A DNA stretch of 64,000 nt from Leisingera methylohalidivorans DSM 14336 (GCF_000511355.1 NC_023135.1:1514371-1578370); one strand, 5' to 3'. Counted from the first letter of the stretch, positions 21,341-30,064 are shown. A program made the numbers and translations. Notes: generated from the letters alone by a model not told the origin.

Positions 21341-22042
21341 ATGAAAATTCTGACGTCGATAGCAGCATCTTTGGCACTGGCCTTGCCGGTATACGGCCAA
21401 TCGGCTGCGGAACCCGTGGTGGTGGAGCTTTATACGTCGCAGGGGTGTTCGTCCTGCCCGCCCGCCGATGCACTGCTGCATGAGCTGGCTGCGCGCAAGG
21501 ATGTGCTGCCGCTGGCATTGCACGTGGATTACTGGGATTACATCGGCTGGAAGGATCAGTTCGCCAAGCCGTCCCATGCCAAGCGGCAAAAAGGCTATGC
21601 GCATGCGGGTGGCCGCAGGATGATCTATACGCCGCAAATGATCATCATGGGCCAGGATGATGTGGTCGGCGCCGATGCCATGAAGGTGGCCGACGCTATT
21701 GGCAAACACCAGTCGCAGCCGCGCCCGGTGTCGCTGTCGGTCGAACGGAACGGCGAGGATCTGGTGATCCGGCTGCAGCCACGGGTGCAGATGGGGGATG
21801 CGAGGCTGCTGGTGCAGCTGGTGCGCTACACGCCCGAACGGATCGTCACTATCACCCGCGGTGAACTGGCGGGCAAGACCTTGAGCTATGCCAATGTGGT
21901 GGAAGACTGGCAAATCTCTGCGGAATGGGACGGGGCAGGGGATCTGGAATTATCTGTCCCGGTGCCGGGAAGCAGGCCCGCTGCCGTATTGGTGCAAGAG
22001 GCGCCCTTTGGCCGTATCATTGCCGCTGCCCGCGCCGAGTAG
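21341..22042 (+). CDS. Secreted DUF1223 thioredoxin-like protein
   Basis: A 233-residue exported protein: signal peptide MKILTSIAASLALALPVYGQ, then a thioredoxin-like part opening VVVELYTSQGCSSCPPADAL with a CSSC pair, HVDYWDYIGWKD and RRMIYTPQMIIMG. This is the DUF1223 pattern, whose biochemical role is unknown; the cysteines suggest redox activity in the periplasm. Start at 21341 gives the signal peptide; an ATG at 21278 adds a non-conserved lead. Converges on the acyltransferase gene, with 9 bases between stops. Confidence 0.85.
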   Translation: MKILTSIAASLALALPVYGQSAAEPVVVELYTSQGCSSCPPADALLHELAARKDVLPLALHVDYWDYIGWKDQFAKPSHAKRQKGYAHAGGRRMIYTPQMIIMGQDDVVGADAMKVADAIGKHQSQPRPVSLSVERNGEDLVIRLQPRVQMGDARLLVQLVRYTPERIVTITRGELAGKTLSYANVVEDWQISAEWDGAGDLELSVPVPGSRPAAVLVQEAPFGRIIAAARAE

Positions 22043-22051
22043 CAACTTGCA

Positions 22052-22984
22052 TCAGCCCGCTTCGGGATTTGCCTTCCTGCCGGGTTTGGATACCGGCACA
22101 AAGGGTTTCCAGCGACGGTGGATCCAGAACCATTGGCCGGTGTGCTTGCGTACGATGGCTTCCAGATCCGCGCTCAAGGATTTGGTCATGGTGAGCGGAT
22201 CGGAATGCGGGATCTCAGTGCTCATCACGATCTCAAAGTCCAGACCGTTGTCCTGGCGTACCGCATAGACGGGGATCACAGCGGCGCCGAATTTCAGCGC
22301 CAGTTCGGCCGGCACGGTGGAAGTGACTGCAGGCTTGCCGAAAAAATCGATCAGCTCTCCGCCCTGGGCGTGCAGATCGGTAACGATGGCCGCGATGCCG
22401 CCCTTTTTCAGATGCCGGACCAGCTCGACCATGCCGCGCTTGCCCTGCTCGAACAGGGGTTCTCCGTTACCCTTGATGGCGGCAACATAGTGGTCATTGA
22501 AATAGGGGTTGGCCATCCGGCGGTATAGCGCGCCCATCTCGAAACCGCGGGCGAACAGAGCCGCCCGGGCAGCGTCATAATTACCGAAATGAGCCGTCGC
22601 CAGCAGCACCGGGCGCCCTGCCGCCCGGGCCTCTTCCAGCGCTTTCAGGCCAGGGCCGGTGATGGGTGCTGCCTTGGCGCGGTCGTGAAAGGGGGCGCCG
22701 GCATAGATTTCGGCAATCATCCGGCCCGCATTGTTGCTGACGTCGCGGTACAGAGTGTCCGGATCGATTTCTGACAGCTCGGGGCTGACAAGATCCAGGT
22801 TGGTGCGCACCCGCTTGTCGAACCCGGCCAGCCGGCCCATCACCGTCACCAGCCGGCCCATCAAGGGTACTCTCAGCCGATAGGGGATCAGCCGCGTGCA
22901 GACCAGCAGCCCGCGCAGAAACAGGTTGCTGCCATAATATTTGACATGGCTCCAGGTGGAGAGCTCGGAAGGATCTACAGGCAT
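22052..22984 (-). CDS. Lysophospholipid/lipid A acyltransferase, LpxL/HtrB family
   Basis: A 310-residue membrane-associated acyltransferase that adds secondary acyl chains, most likely to lipid A. It carries the catalytic H-X4-D box ATAHFGNYDAAR, a GALYRRMANPYFN stretch and the block TVPAELALKFGAAVIPVYA typical of the family. The N-terminal hydrophobic segment (about 20-50) anchors it at the inner membrane. Whether it is LpxL-, LpxM- or ornithine-lipid-type cannot be settled from sequence. Confidence 0.85.
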   Translation of the reverse strand: MPVDPSELSTWSHVKYYGSNLFLRGLLVCTRLIPYRLRVPLMGRLVTVMGRLAGFDKRVRTNLDLVSPELSEIDPDTLYRDVSNNAGRMIAEIYAGAPFHDRAKAAPITGPGLKALEEARAAGRPVLLATAHFGNYDAARAALFARGFEMGALYRRMANPYFNDHYVAAIKGNGEPLFEQGKRGMVELVRHLKKGGIAAIVTDLHAQGGELIDFFGKPAVTSTVPAELALKFGAAVIPVYAVRQDNGLDFEIVMSTEIPHSDPLTMTKSLSADLEAIVRKHTGQWFWIHRRWKPFVPVSKPGRKANPEAG

Positions 22985-23119
22985 GGCGTCTGGATGGCTG
23001 CGGCGCGGAAATGCGCCCGGAAGCCCGCATCATACGCAGCCGGAACGGCAGGTACAAGCAGCTCGCAGGCGCGGGCAGAATGGGCCGCGCAGCTGCCGCG
23101 CCGGAAAAAGCGGCGGACT

Positions 23120-24226
23120 TTAGCCGTCTTCCTCCTCATCCTCGTCGGATTTCAGCTCAAACTCGCCAATGGCCACAAGATCCCTCATTGCCGAGATGAT
23201 CATGCTGAACGCAGCCTCGCCATCGCTGCGTTTGACTCTGCCGCGCTCTCTCACTTCCTCTCGGATGTTATCGGCCATCCGGCTGGACATGTTCTTGAGC
23301 AGGAATTCGTTGGTCGCAACATCTTCCTCGTCGGTGGCAAAGGCCATGGCCGTGACCAGATCCGGCTGAGACAGCACCCGCATCAACTTGGGCACATCGA
23401 TCGGGTGCATCCGTTTGCCGATCAACGCGTAGGTGAAGATCGCTTTGCGCACCGTGGTGGCAAAATCCACGTCTTCTTCGTCCAGCGCCGTCAGCACCTC
23501 GTCCCGTTTGGCTGCGGCGGCTTCGGTCAGAATGCCGCCAAGACGCTGGCCCGGGGTTTCATCAAAGGCGAGATCGGGCCGGGCTTCGACCTGAGCGGCA
23601 AGCGACAGGCCGATCCGGTCCACGGTGTCTGGCGTGACGTTGGCGGTGTGGCTGACGGCATAGGTGATGCGGCGGGCAATCGGGCCGGGCAGATGCACCA
23701 GCATTTGCGCGGCCTTGGCGGTGTCCAGTTTGGACAGCAGAACGGCGGCCACTTCGGTGCTTTCCGCCTCGGCCAACCCGGCCAGGTCTTCGGGCGGCAG
23801 CTGTTTCAAGCGTTCCCAGGGATCGCCGAACTGGCGCACGCCCGCTTCCTTGCGCAGGCGGCTGTGGGTGTGGCGGCTGATCTTGCCTTGCATCGCGTTC
23901 AGCGCGCCGGCCAGGCCATTGGGGAAATGCAGGCCGATATTGTCCAGCAGATCGGCAAATTCGCCCGCAACCGCGTTCAGCGTGTCACGGTCGACAATGC
24001 TCATCTTACCCATCTGCTGGGTCAGTTCCAGCTGCAGGTCGTCCGGCAGCTCCTCCAGCGGGATTTCCGCGCCTTCATTCAGCAGCAGCCGGACGATGAT
24101 TGCGGCTTTGGCCTTGCCGCTCAGCCCGCTGCCGCCCCCTGTGCCCAATGGGGCCGGGGCTCCGAACCCGCCCAGAACCGGCCCGCCTGAAGCCATCGGA
24201 AGCGCCAGCATGTTGTCTTGAGGCAT
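23120..24226 (-). CDS. fliG: Flagellar motor switch protein FliG
   Basis: A 368-residue FliG: a Gly/Pro-rich N-terminal extension (about 1-35), then the three helical FliG domains, with LSGKAKAAIIVRLLLNEG, an EVAAVLLSKLDTAKAAQ armadillo-like central part, and a C-terminal domain DVPKLMRVLSQPDLVTAMA followed by LLKNMSSRMADNIREEV carrying the charged residues that contact the stator. Acidic tail DEDEEEDG. FliG transmits torque between stator and C-ring. No other flagellar gene is in the window, so it is either separated from the main cluster or a second copy. Confidence 0.85.
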   Translation of the reverse strand: MPQDNMLALPMASGGPVLGGFGAPAPLGTGGGSGLSGKAKAAIIVRLLLNEGAEIPLEELPDDLQLELTQQMGKMSIVDRDTLNAVAGEFADLLDNIGLHFPNGLAGALNAMQGKISRHTHSRLRKEAGVRQFGDPWERLKQLPPEDLAGLAEAESTEVAAVLLSKLDTAKAAQMLVHLPGPIARRITYAVSHTANVTPDTVDRIGLSLAAQVEARPDLAFDETPGQRLGGILTEAAAAKRDEVLTALDEEDVDFATTVRKAIFTYALIGKRMHPIDVPKLMRVLSQPDLVTAMAFATDEEDVATNEFLLKNMSSRMADNIREEVRERGRVKRSDGEAAFSMIISAMRDLVAIGEFELKSDEDEEEDG

Positions 24227-24300
24227 TCTCGCACCCTACCAAAGATTCTTCTCAATCATGGAGGCCAGGATACGCCGCAAGCCGTAAAGAAAGGCTGAAG

Positions 24301-24834
24301 CTAGTAGCTGTAGGATGCACCTGTTTCCAAGGCGTTGCGCAGCGATGCTTCGGCCCAGCTGCCGTTGCCGCCCCGTGCTCTGATCTCTTTCCACTGTATC
24401 AGGGCTGCGCCGTATTTGCCCTGTTCCACAAGGCCCTGACCCATGTACGAACGGGCAAGTATATTATTCGGATTCCGCTTTAATGCTTGGTCATAATAGG
24501 CTTGCGCCAGTTCCAGATTCCCGAGTTTACGGTGCGTAAAGCCCCAGTAGGTCAGCACCAGAGAGTCCTGCTGGTCCGGCATCGCGCTGAGCACCGCCTG
24601 AGCGTCTTGCTGGCGGCCGGCATAGGCCAGCTCGCGCGCAGCATCCATCAGGCCCTGCTGGTTCAGGGAAGACTTCTTGGGCCGCACGCAGCGCTTCTTG
24701 TTTGCGTCCCAGACCCGCTTGCCCTTGCAGGTCTTGGTGGTTTCGGAGGGCTTCGGCGGGTTCCAGTCATTGCCGCCTGCGGCATTAGCCGTGATCGGCA
24801 GGGTCAACGCAGCGGCAAGAGCAAAAAAACGCAT
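24301..24834 (-). CDS. Secreted TPR-repeat protein
   Basis: A 177-residue exported protein with signal peptide (cleavage likely after NAA near residue 19), a Lys-rich segment with one Cys pair (KTCKGKRVWDANKKRCV), and TPR repeats such as LVLTYWGFTHRKLGNLELAQ and ILARSYMGQGLVEQGKYGAA. TPR domains mediate protein contacts; the partner is unknown. It lies between fliG and purB on the same strand, with 74 and 163 base gaps. Confidence 0.75.
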   Translation of the reverse strand: MRFFALAAALTLPITANAAGGNDWNPPKPSETTKTCKGKRVWDANKKRCVRPKKSSLNQQGLMDAARELAYAGRQQDAQAVLSAMPDQQDSLVLTYWGFTHRKLGNLELAQAYYDQALKRNPNNILARSYMGQGLVEQGKYGAALIQWKEIRARGGNGSWAEASLRNALETGASYSY

Positions 24835-24943
24835 GTTGTGATCTCCTGGTGCATAGGGTCGTGATCAATGTACCCCTGCAACCCGCGGGCAGGCCAATTT
24901 TTTCATATCAAAAACGCGTTTGTGAAAATCTTCTGGTGCCAAC

Positions 24944-24973
24944 AAAAAAACGCCCCGCCGGGATGGCGGGGCG
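24944..24973 (-). terminator. Rho-independent terminator of purB
   Basis: A 9-base stem CGCCCCGCC / GGCGGGGCG (24965-24973 with 24951-24959, loop of 5) followed by seven T residues on the leftward strand, 25 bases after the purB stop. Confidence 0.92.
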
Positions 24974-24997
24974 CTGAAGGTGGTGAAACAGGCTGGC

Positions 24998-26302
24998 TTA
25001 CTCGCCAAACACCCGCTTGAAGATCGTATCGACATGTTTGGTGTGATAGCCCATGTCGAATTTCTCGTTGATCGCTTCTTCACCCAGGGCGGCAACCACA
25101 TCCGCATCCGCCAGCAGCAGTTCGCGGAAATCAACGCGGTCTTCCCAGACTTTCAGCGCGTTGCGCTGCACCATGGCATAGGCGTCCTCACGGCTGACAC
25201 CCGCTTGGGTCAGCGCCAGAAGCACCCGCTGCGACATCACCAGGCCCGGGAATTTGTTCATGTTGTCCAGCATGTTCTCGGGGAACACCAGCATCTTGTC
25301 GATGACCCCCGCCAGGCGGTGCAGGGCGAAATCCAGGGTGACGGTGGCGTCGGGGCCGATGCCGCGTTCCACGGAGGAATGCGAGATGTCCCGTTCGTGC
25401 CACAGCGCCACGTTTTCCATCGCGGGGACAACGGTCATGCGGACCAGACGCGCCAGACCGGTCAGGTTTTCGGTCAGAACCGGGTTCTTCTTGTGCGGCA
25501 TCGCCGAGGAGCCTTTCTGGCCCATCGAGAAGAATTCGGCGCCTTCCAGCACTTCGGTACGCTGCATGTGGCGGATTTCCACGGCAACGTTTTCGATCGA
25601 GGACGCAATGACGCCAAGGGTGGCAAAGAACATCGCATGGCGGTCGCGCGGGATCACCTGGGTGGAGATCGGCTCAGGCCGCAGGCCCAGCTGTTCGCAG
25701 ACATGCTCTTCGACCGCCGGGTCGACATTGGCAAAGGTGCCCACCGCACCGGAGATCGCACCGGTGGCGACTTCCGCGCGGGCGGCGGCCAGGCGCTGCT
25801 TGTTGCGGTCCATCTCGGCGTAGAAACGGGCAAAGGTCAGACCCATCGTGGTGGGCTCGGCATGGATGCCGTGGCTGCGGCCGACGCGCACAGTGTCTTT
25901 GTGCTCCAGCGCGCGCTTTTTCAGCGCGGCGAGCAGCTTGTCCATGCCGTCCAGCAGGATGTCTGCGGCGCGCACCAGCTGCACGTTCAGGCAGGTGTCC
26001 AGCACGTCCGACGATGTCATGCCCTGATGCACAAAGCGGGCCTCGTCGCTGCCGACATGCTCAGCCAGATGGGTGAGAAAGGCGATCACGTCATGTTTGG
26101 TCACCGCTTCAATCTCGTCGATGCGGGCGACGTCGAATTCCACGTCCTTGGCTTTCCACACGGCGTCAGCGTTTTCGCGCGGGATCACGCCGAGGTTGGC
26201 CATCGCTTCGCAGGCATGGGCCTCGATCTCGTACCAGATCTTGAATTTGGTCTCAGGCGACCAGATGGCGACCATCTCGGGGCGGGCATAGCGGGGGATC
26301 AT
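24998..26302 (-). CDS. purB: Adenylosuccinate lyase
   Basis: Fumarase-superfamily enzyme acting twice in purine synthesis (SAICAR to AICAR, and adenylosuccinate to AMP). The 434-residue protein has the superfamily signature GSSAMPHKKNP, an SHGIHAEPTTMG block with the catalytic His region, and MIPRYARPEMVAIWS at the N-terminus. The start at 26302 is conserved in the family; the in-frame ATG at 26389 adds an unrelated lead. Confidence 0.96.
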   Translation of the reverse strand: MIPRYARPEMVAIWSPETKFKIWYEIEAHACEAMANLGVIPRENADAVWKAKDVEFDVARIDEIEAVTKHDVIAFLTHLAEHVGSDEARFVHQGMTSSDVLDTCLNVQLVRAADILLDGMDKLLAALKKRALEHKDTVRVGRSHGIHAEPTTMGLTFARFYAEMDRNKQRLAAARAEVATGAISGAVGTFANVDPAVEEHVCEQLGLRPEPISTQVIPRDRHAMFFATLGVIASSIENVAVEIRHMQRTEVLEGAEFFSMGQKGSSAMPHKKNPVLTENLTGLARLVRMTVVPAMENVALWHERDISHSSVERGIGPDATVTLDFALHRLAGVIDKMLVFPENMLDNMNKFPGLVMSQRVLLALTQAGVSREDAYAMVQRNALKVWEDRVDFRELLLADADVVAALGEEAINEKFDMGYHTKHVDTIFKRVFGE

Positions 26303-26387
26303 GGCGAAAGCACCTTTATGTGATTGTGCAGCAGATGCCCGGCCTCTTAGATCAGGAGCGGCAGGACAGCAAGGCTGCGAGACGGAC

Positions 26388-26726
26388 ATGAGGCAGATTG
26401 CCCGGATGATTGCGGTATCATTGCCCGTTTCACCGCTTGCGGCGCCGGAATGGCGGGCATTGAGCGAAGATGACGCGCAGGCAGCGCTGAAAGGGCGTGA
26501 ACTTGTTTATGGAAGCAGCGCCTGGCAGGAGTTCCGGACCTCGGGCCGGACAGTGTGCAATGCCGGACGTGACAGCAGGGGCTATTGGGACGTGCGGGAT
26601 GGAAAATACTGATCCACCTGGCCGCCGTCGGACCTATGGTCCTGTTTTGTCATAGAAAGCGATGGAGCGGCTGCGCGTTTTGTCGGCGAAAGCGGCGGCA
26701 TCACCACTGGCCGTTTCTCTGACTAA
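26388..26726 (+). pseudogene. Small secreted protein gene interrupted by an in-frame TGA
   Basis: From ATG 26388 the frame reads a signal-like N-terminus (MIAVSLPVSPLAA), then EWRALSEDDAQAALKGRELVY, FRTSGRTVCNAGRDSRGYWDVRDGKY, and meets TGA at 26610-26612. Beyond it the same frame continues STWPPSDLWSCFVIESDG and ends at TAA 26724-26726 as a 112-codon unit. Small exported Rhodobacterales proteins of this type typically have Cys right after the ...DG-Y, then SQWPP and a WxCY pair, so a Cys codon (TGC/TGT) seems to have become TGA. Function unknown. Confidence 0.6.
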
Positions 26727-26865
26727 CAGCAAGTGCGTGCTCCCGCCTGCGCTGCGGTCTTCTGGCGAAGGCCTGCCACAGTTGGGCCCGGCGCCGGGCC
26801 CAAGTCCGCTGCCGTTGCAGGCTTACTGCAAAGGCCGGGCGCGGGAGGTGTCTGATTTTTCTAAG

Positions 26866-28101
26866 TTACCCAGTTGCCGCCTGAGTCGAGGTTTCCAGGT
26901 GTGTCACCACCTTGGCGCCGCTTTCCAAGGTCCGGTGCACCGGGCATTTGTCGGCAATCTCCATCAGCTTGGCCCGCTGTTCCCCGCTCAAAGGGCCGCA
27001 CAGGTGGATCACCCGGGTGAACTGATCGATTTTGGCCGGTCCCGTCGGCTGGGCATCCTGGGCGTGGACCTTGTCATGGCTCACATCGACGCTGATCCCC
27101 TCCAGCGGCCAGCCCTTGCGGCGGGCGTACATCCGCAGAGTCATCGAGGTGCAGGCGCCCAGCCCCGCCGCCACGAAACCGTAGGGAGACATGCCCCGGT
27201 TGGTGCCGCCATAGGCCAGCGGTTCATCTGCATAAGTGTGGTGATAGGGACCGGATTGCACATCTTGCAGGAAACCCTCCGGGTCCGCCTCTGTCACCCG
27301 CAGGATGCCTTCGGGCGCACCGGGCGGCGGCGCGGGCGGGGTCATGCCGACATAGCGCCCGGCCCAGGCCGCAATTACCTCGGCGGCATATTCCGCATCC
27401 GCAGCACGGGTGATCAGGTGATCGGCATCATCCAGGGTGACAAAGCTCTTGGGGTGTTTCGCGGCGGTAAAGATCGAAGCCGCATTGTCGATGCTCACCG
27501 TTTCATCCCGCGGGGCATGCAGCACCAGCAGTGCGGCCTTCAGACCGGCAATTGCCGGCGCCAGCGCTTCGGCTTTTATGTCCTCGACAAACTCCTTGCC
27601 AATGATGAAAGGCCGCCCGCCCAGGCACACTTCCGCCCGGCCTTTGGCGTCAATTTCGGGCAAGGCAGCGTCGAAGTGGTGCGAAACATGGCTGGGATCG
27701 AACGGGGCACCCAGTGTCACCACGCCTTTGACAGACGGTATGCCGGCCCGTGCCCGCAGCACCGCCGCGCCGCCCAGAGAATGGCCGATCAGCAGCGACG
27801 GGGCCATGTCGCGGGAGGCCAGATACTGCGCCGCCATAATCAGATCCGCCACGTTGGAGCTGAAGGAGGTGTTCTCAAACTCTCCCTCTGAATGCCCCAG
27901 CCCGGTGAAATCAAACCGCAGTACTGCAATCCCCATCGCCGCCAGCCGCCCGGCAATCCGGCGCGCTGCCGGGATATCCTTGGAACAGGTAAAGCAATGG
28001 GCAAAGAGCGCTGTTGCTAGGACCGGTCCCTCGGGCAGGTCGAGCCGGGCGGCAAGGGTGTTTCCGGCATGGCCGGGAAAGGTGATGCGTTCAGCGGGCA
28101 T
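26866..28101 (-). CDS. Alpha/beta hydrolase fused to OsmC domain
   Basis: A 411-residue two-domain protein. Residues 1 to ~255 are a serine hydrolase with nucleophile S108 in IGHSLGGA, an acid in HAPRDETV and His in DDADHLIT. Residues ~275-405 form an OsmC-type peroxiredoxin-like domain with Cys pair in GLGACTSMTLRMYARRKGW and EIADKCPVHRTLE. OsmC proteins reduce organic hydroperoxides; the hydrolase could free the acid from a hydroperoxy ester. The fused form is known in several proteobacteria. Monocistronic. Confidence 0.85.
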   Translation of the reverse strand: MPAERITFPGHAGNTLAARLDLPEGPVLATALFAHCFTCSKDIPAARRIAGRLAAMGIAVLRFDFTGLGHSEGEFENTSFSSNVADLIMAAQYLASRDMAPSLLIGHSLGGAAVLRARAGIPSVKGVVTLGAPFDPSHVSHHFDAALPEIDAKGRAEVCLGGRPFIIGKEFVEDIKAEALAPAIAGLKAALLVLHAPRDETVSIDNAASIFTAAKHPKSFVTLDDADHLITRAADAEYAAEVIAAWAGRYVGMTPPAPPPGAPEGILRVTEADPEGFLQDVQSGPYHHTYADEPLAYGGTNRGMSPYGFVAAGLGACTSMTLRMYARRKGWPLEGISVDVSHDKVHAQDAQPTGPAKIDQFTRVIHLCGPLSGEQRAKLMEIADKCPVHRTLESGAKVVTHLETSTQAATG

Positions 28102-28186
28102 GGGCGTGGCCTTTATTGGGTGTTCCGCCTAGATTGAGCGCTCATTGGGACTTGAACAAGGCGGCAGCCTGCAACGTCACGGGAAG

Positions 28187-28560
28187 GTGAAGGCAGATGA
28201 GCGCAAAGAGTCCGAACGGCAATGGCTGCGACACGCCGCAAGCGGCACGCGGTGGGCAGATGAGGCGGGGTTTGCGGGTATTTGCGATCGCGCGCCCTGG
28301 CCATTCGGCCGCAATCCTGAGACGGGCCTTGTTACCGGTTCAGCCTTTGCGATGCCGCGGGACATGACACGCGTTCTGCCGGCCCATCACCGGAAGCTGG
28401 TTTCTGGCTGCAATTGGGCGGTCATTACAACGGCATTGCCGACGCTCCCTTTGTGGCGCTGAAAGAAGCCTATGAGGAACGCGGACTAGCGCGGGGCTCC
28501 CATGCGCTGGCCTGGGTGCTGCATGAAAAACGCGCGCTGCTCTTAAGCGCAGGCGCCTGA
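28187..28560 (+). pseudogene. Nudix hydrolase remnant with a frameshift
   Basis: One frame from GTG 28187 encodes a Nudix-like N-terminal half ending GLVTGSAFAMPRDMTRVLPAHHRKL near 28400 (quoted in two parts by family position: GLVTGSAF, then RVLPAHHRKL). The next frame continues GFWLQLGGHYNGIADAPF and VALKEAYEERGL, a recognisable Nudix box with K for the usual R, and stops at TGA 28558-28560. Adding one base near 28400 would join them. The C-terminal third is missing or unlike the family. Probably dead. Confidence 0.6.
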
Positions 28561-28575
28561 CGGTGCCGCGGGGAA

Positions 28576-28607
28576 TCCCGGCCCCTTCTGAACAGGAGGG
28601 ACCGGGA
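28576..28607 (-). terminator. Hairpin after dddP, possible terminator
   Basis: TCCCGGCCCC (28576-28585) and GGGACCGGGA (28598-28607) pair over 10 positions with one G-T, 24 bases after the dddP stop. The T-run is poor, so it is only a possible terminator. Confidence 0.35.
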
Positions 28608-28630
28608 CAGAAAGGACTGGCTAGCGGCGA

Positions 28631-29974
28631 TCAGGCTTCGCCCAGCAGGCCCTTGTCGAACGGATATTTGGTCAGGTTCTCATAGCCGTCCTCGGTGATC
28701 AGCACCTGATCTTCCAGCTTGATCGAGAAATCGCCGCCCTCGGGGGAGATCAGCGCCTCGACACACAGCACCATGCCCGGCTCCAGTTCATAGTCGAAGG
28801 CGCCTTCGACCATCTGATCCGGGTAGGCGACCAGCGGCCATTCATCACAAAGGCCCACGCCGTGCATCATGCAGCCGTATTTCTGCTTCTGGAACTGCGG
28901 ATCCAGCGGATGACAAGCCCTGGACAGGTCCTGAATGTTCATACCGGGCTTCAGCATCTCCATGTTGTGGCGTATATGCTCGACCCCGTGCTGCATGGCA
29001 TAAACCATGTCGGCGCGCGGCTTCTCGTCTCCAATCCACCAGCTGCGCGAGATATCGATGCAGATCCCGTAAGAGCCGACCAGATCGGTGTCAAAGCTGA
29101 TCATCTCGTTGTTCTGGATGATGCGCGGACCGCATTCCTGGAACCACGGGTTGGTGCGCGGGCCGGAGGCCAGCAACCGGGTTTCGATCCATTCGCCGCC
29201 GCGGCGAATGTTTTCGGCGTGAAGCACCGCCCAGACGTCGTCTTCCGAGATATTGCCGCCGGGCACCTGTTCGCGGGCAAACCGCTCCATTGCCGCTACG
29301 GCAGTTTCGCAGGCGTGGCTGGCGCAGCGCATGGCCAGAATCTCGTCCGGGCCTTTCACCGCGCGGCACTTCTCGGTCAACTCTTCGCCGGGGAGGATCT
29401 CCAGCCCTTGCGCCTCCAGCGCGCGCAGCCCGTGCAGCATGATCTTGTCTACCGCCAGGCGCTTGTTGCTGCCGCTGTGCTCTTCCAGCAGCTTACGGAC
29501 CTCGTTGGAGAACACATCCGCTGCTGCATCCACCTTGTCGCCGCGGTCGAAATAGAACAGATCGGCGCCGGCGCGCTGTTCGCGCACAAGCGGGTTGAAC
29601 TCGCTAAGGAACGGCGACTGCTTGTAGTCCCACAGCACCATATAGCCGTCGGCGCAAATCAGCAGGGCGCGGAACGGATTGTGCGTGTTCCACAGCTGCA
29701 TATTGGTGCTGTCGGTAGCATAGCGGATGTTCAGCGGGTCAAACACCAGAAGGCCGGCATAGCCGCGGTCGTTGATGAACCGGGTCAGCCGCTCCCAGCG
29801 GAACTTGCGCATTGCCTGCAAGTCGGGCAGTTGCAGCCCGGCCTCGGCCCATTCGCCGAAAGCCAGCCGGGTCGGGCCGATCTCAACCCGGTCATTGTTG
29901 TTCGGCGTGTTGTCGCCCAGGTTGGCGCCGCGGGTCGGGTCGATTTTGCGGGTGTCGCGGTAATGCTCGTTCAT
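28631..29974 (-). CDS. dddP: DMSP lyase DddP (M24 metallopeptidase fold)
   Basis: Cleaves dimethylsulfoniopropionate to dimethyl sulfide and acrylate. The 447-residue product opens MNEHYRDTRKIDPTRGANL and has the DddP-specific blocks DSTNMQLWNTHNPFRALL and WIETRLLASGPRTNPWF. The metal ligands known for DddP of the Roseobacter group (D295, D297, D307, H371, E406, E421) fall at exactly these residue numbers here, with D377 in HGVGLCDEWP and Y366 also in place, so this is the lyase and not a generic Xaa-Pro peptidase. GGAGG lies 7 bases before the ATG at 29974. It stands alone, with no transporter or acrylate gene adjacent. Confidence 0.93.
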   Translation of the reverse strand: MNEHYRDTRKIDPTRGANLGDNTPNNNDRVEIGPTRLAFGEWAEAGLQLPDLQAMRKFRWERLTRFINDRGYAGLLVFDPLNIRYATDSTNMQLWNTHNPFRALLICADGYMVLWDYKQSPFLSEFNPLVREQRAGADLFYFDRGDKVDAAADVFSNEVRKLLEEHSGSNKRLAVDKIMLHGLRALEAQGLEILPGEELTEKCRAVKGPDEILAMRCASHACETAVAAMERFAREQVPGGNISEDDVWAVLHAENIRRGGEWIETRLLASGPRTNPWFQECGPRIIQNNEMISFDTDLVGSYGICIDISRSWWIGDEKPRADMVYAMQHGVEHIRHNMEMLKPGMNIQDLSRACHPLDPQFQKQKYGCMMHGVGLCDEWPLVAYPDQMVEGAFDYELEPGMVLCVEALISPEGGDFSIKLEDQVLITEDGYENLTKYPFDKGLLGEA

Positions 29975-30040
29975 GCGTGGCCTCCGTCGCTGCACAGGTC
30001 TGTCCAATGTGGCGGCGTCTGCCAGCGGAATCGCTGCAGA

Positions 30041-30064
30041 AAACGACGGGTTCTACAGTCGTTT
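30041..30064. promoter_or_regulatory. Perfect inverted repeat upstream of dddP
   Basis: AAACGAC (30041-30047) and GTCGTTT (30058-30064) are perfect reverse complements 10 bases apart, 67 bases before the dddP start. The size fits a dimeric repressor or activator. No regulator gene is adjacent, so the binder is unknown. Confidence 0.45.

Noticed and set aside
26610..26612. TGA as selenocysteine in the small secreted protein
   Set aside because: TGA does replace Cys, but there is no visible SECIS-like hairpin directly after it and no Sec gene in the window; a simple mutation is more likely.
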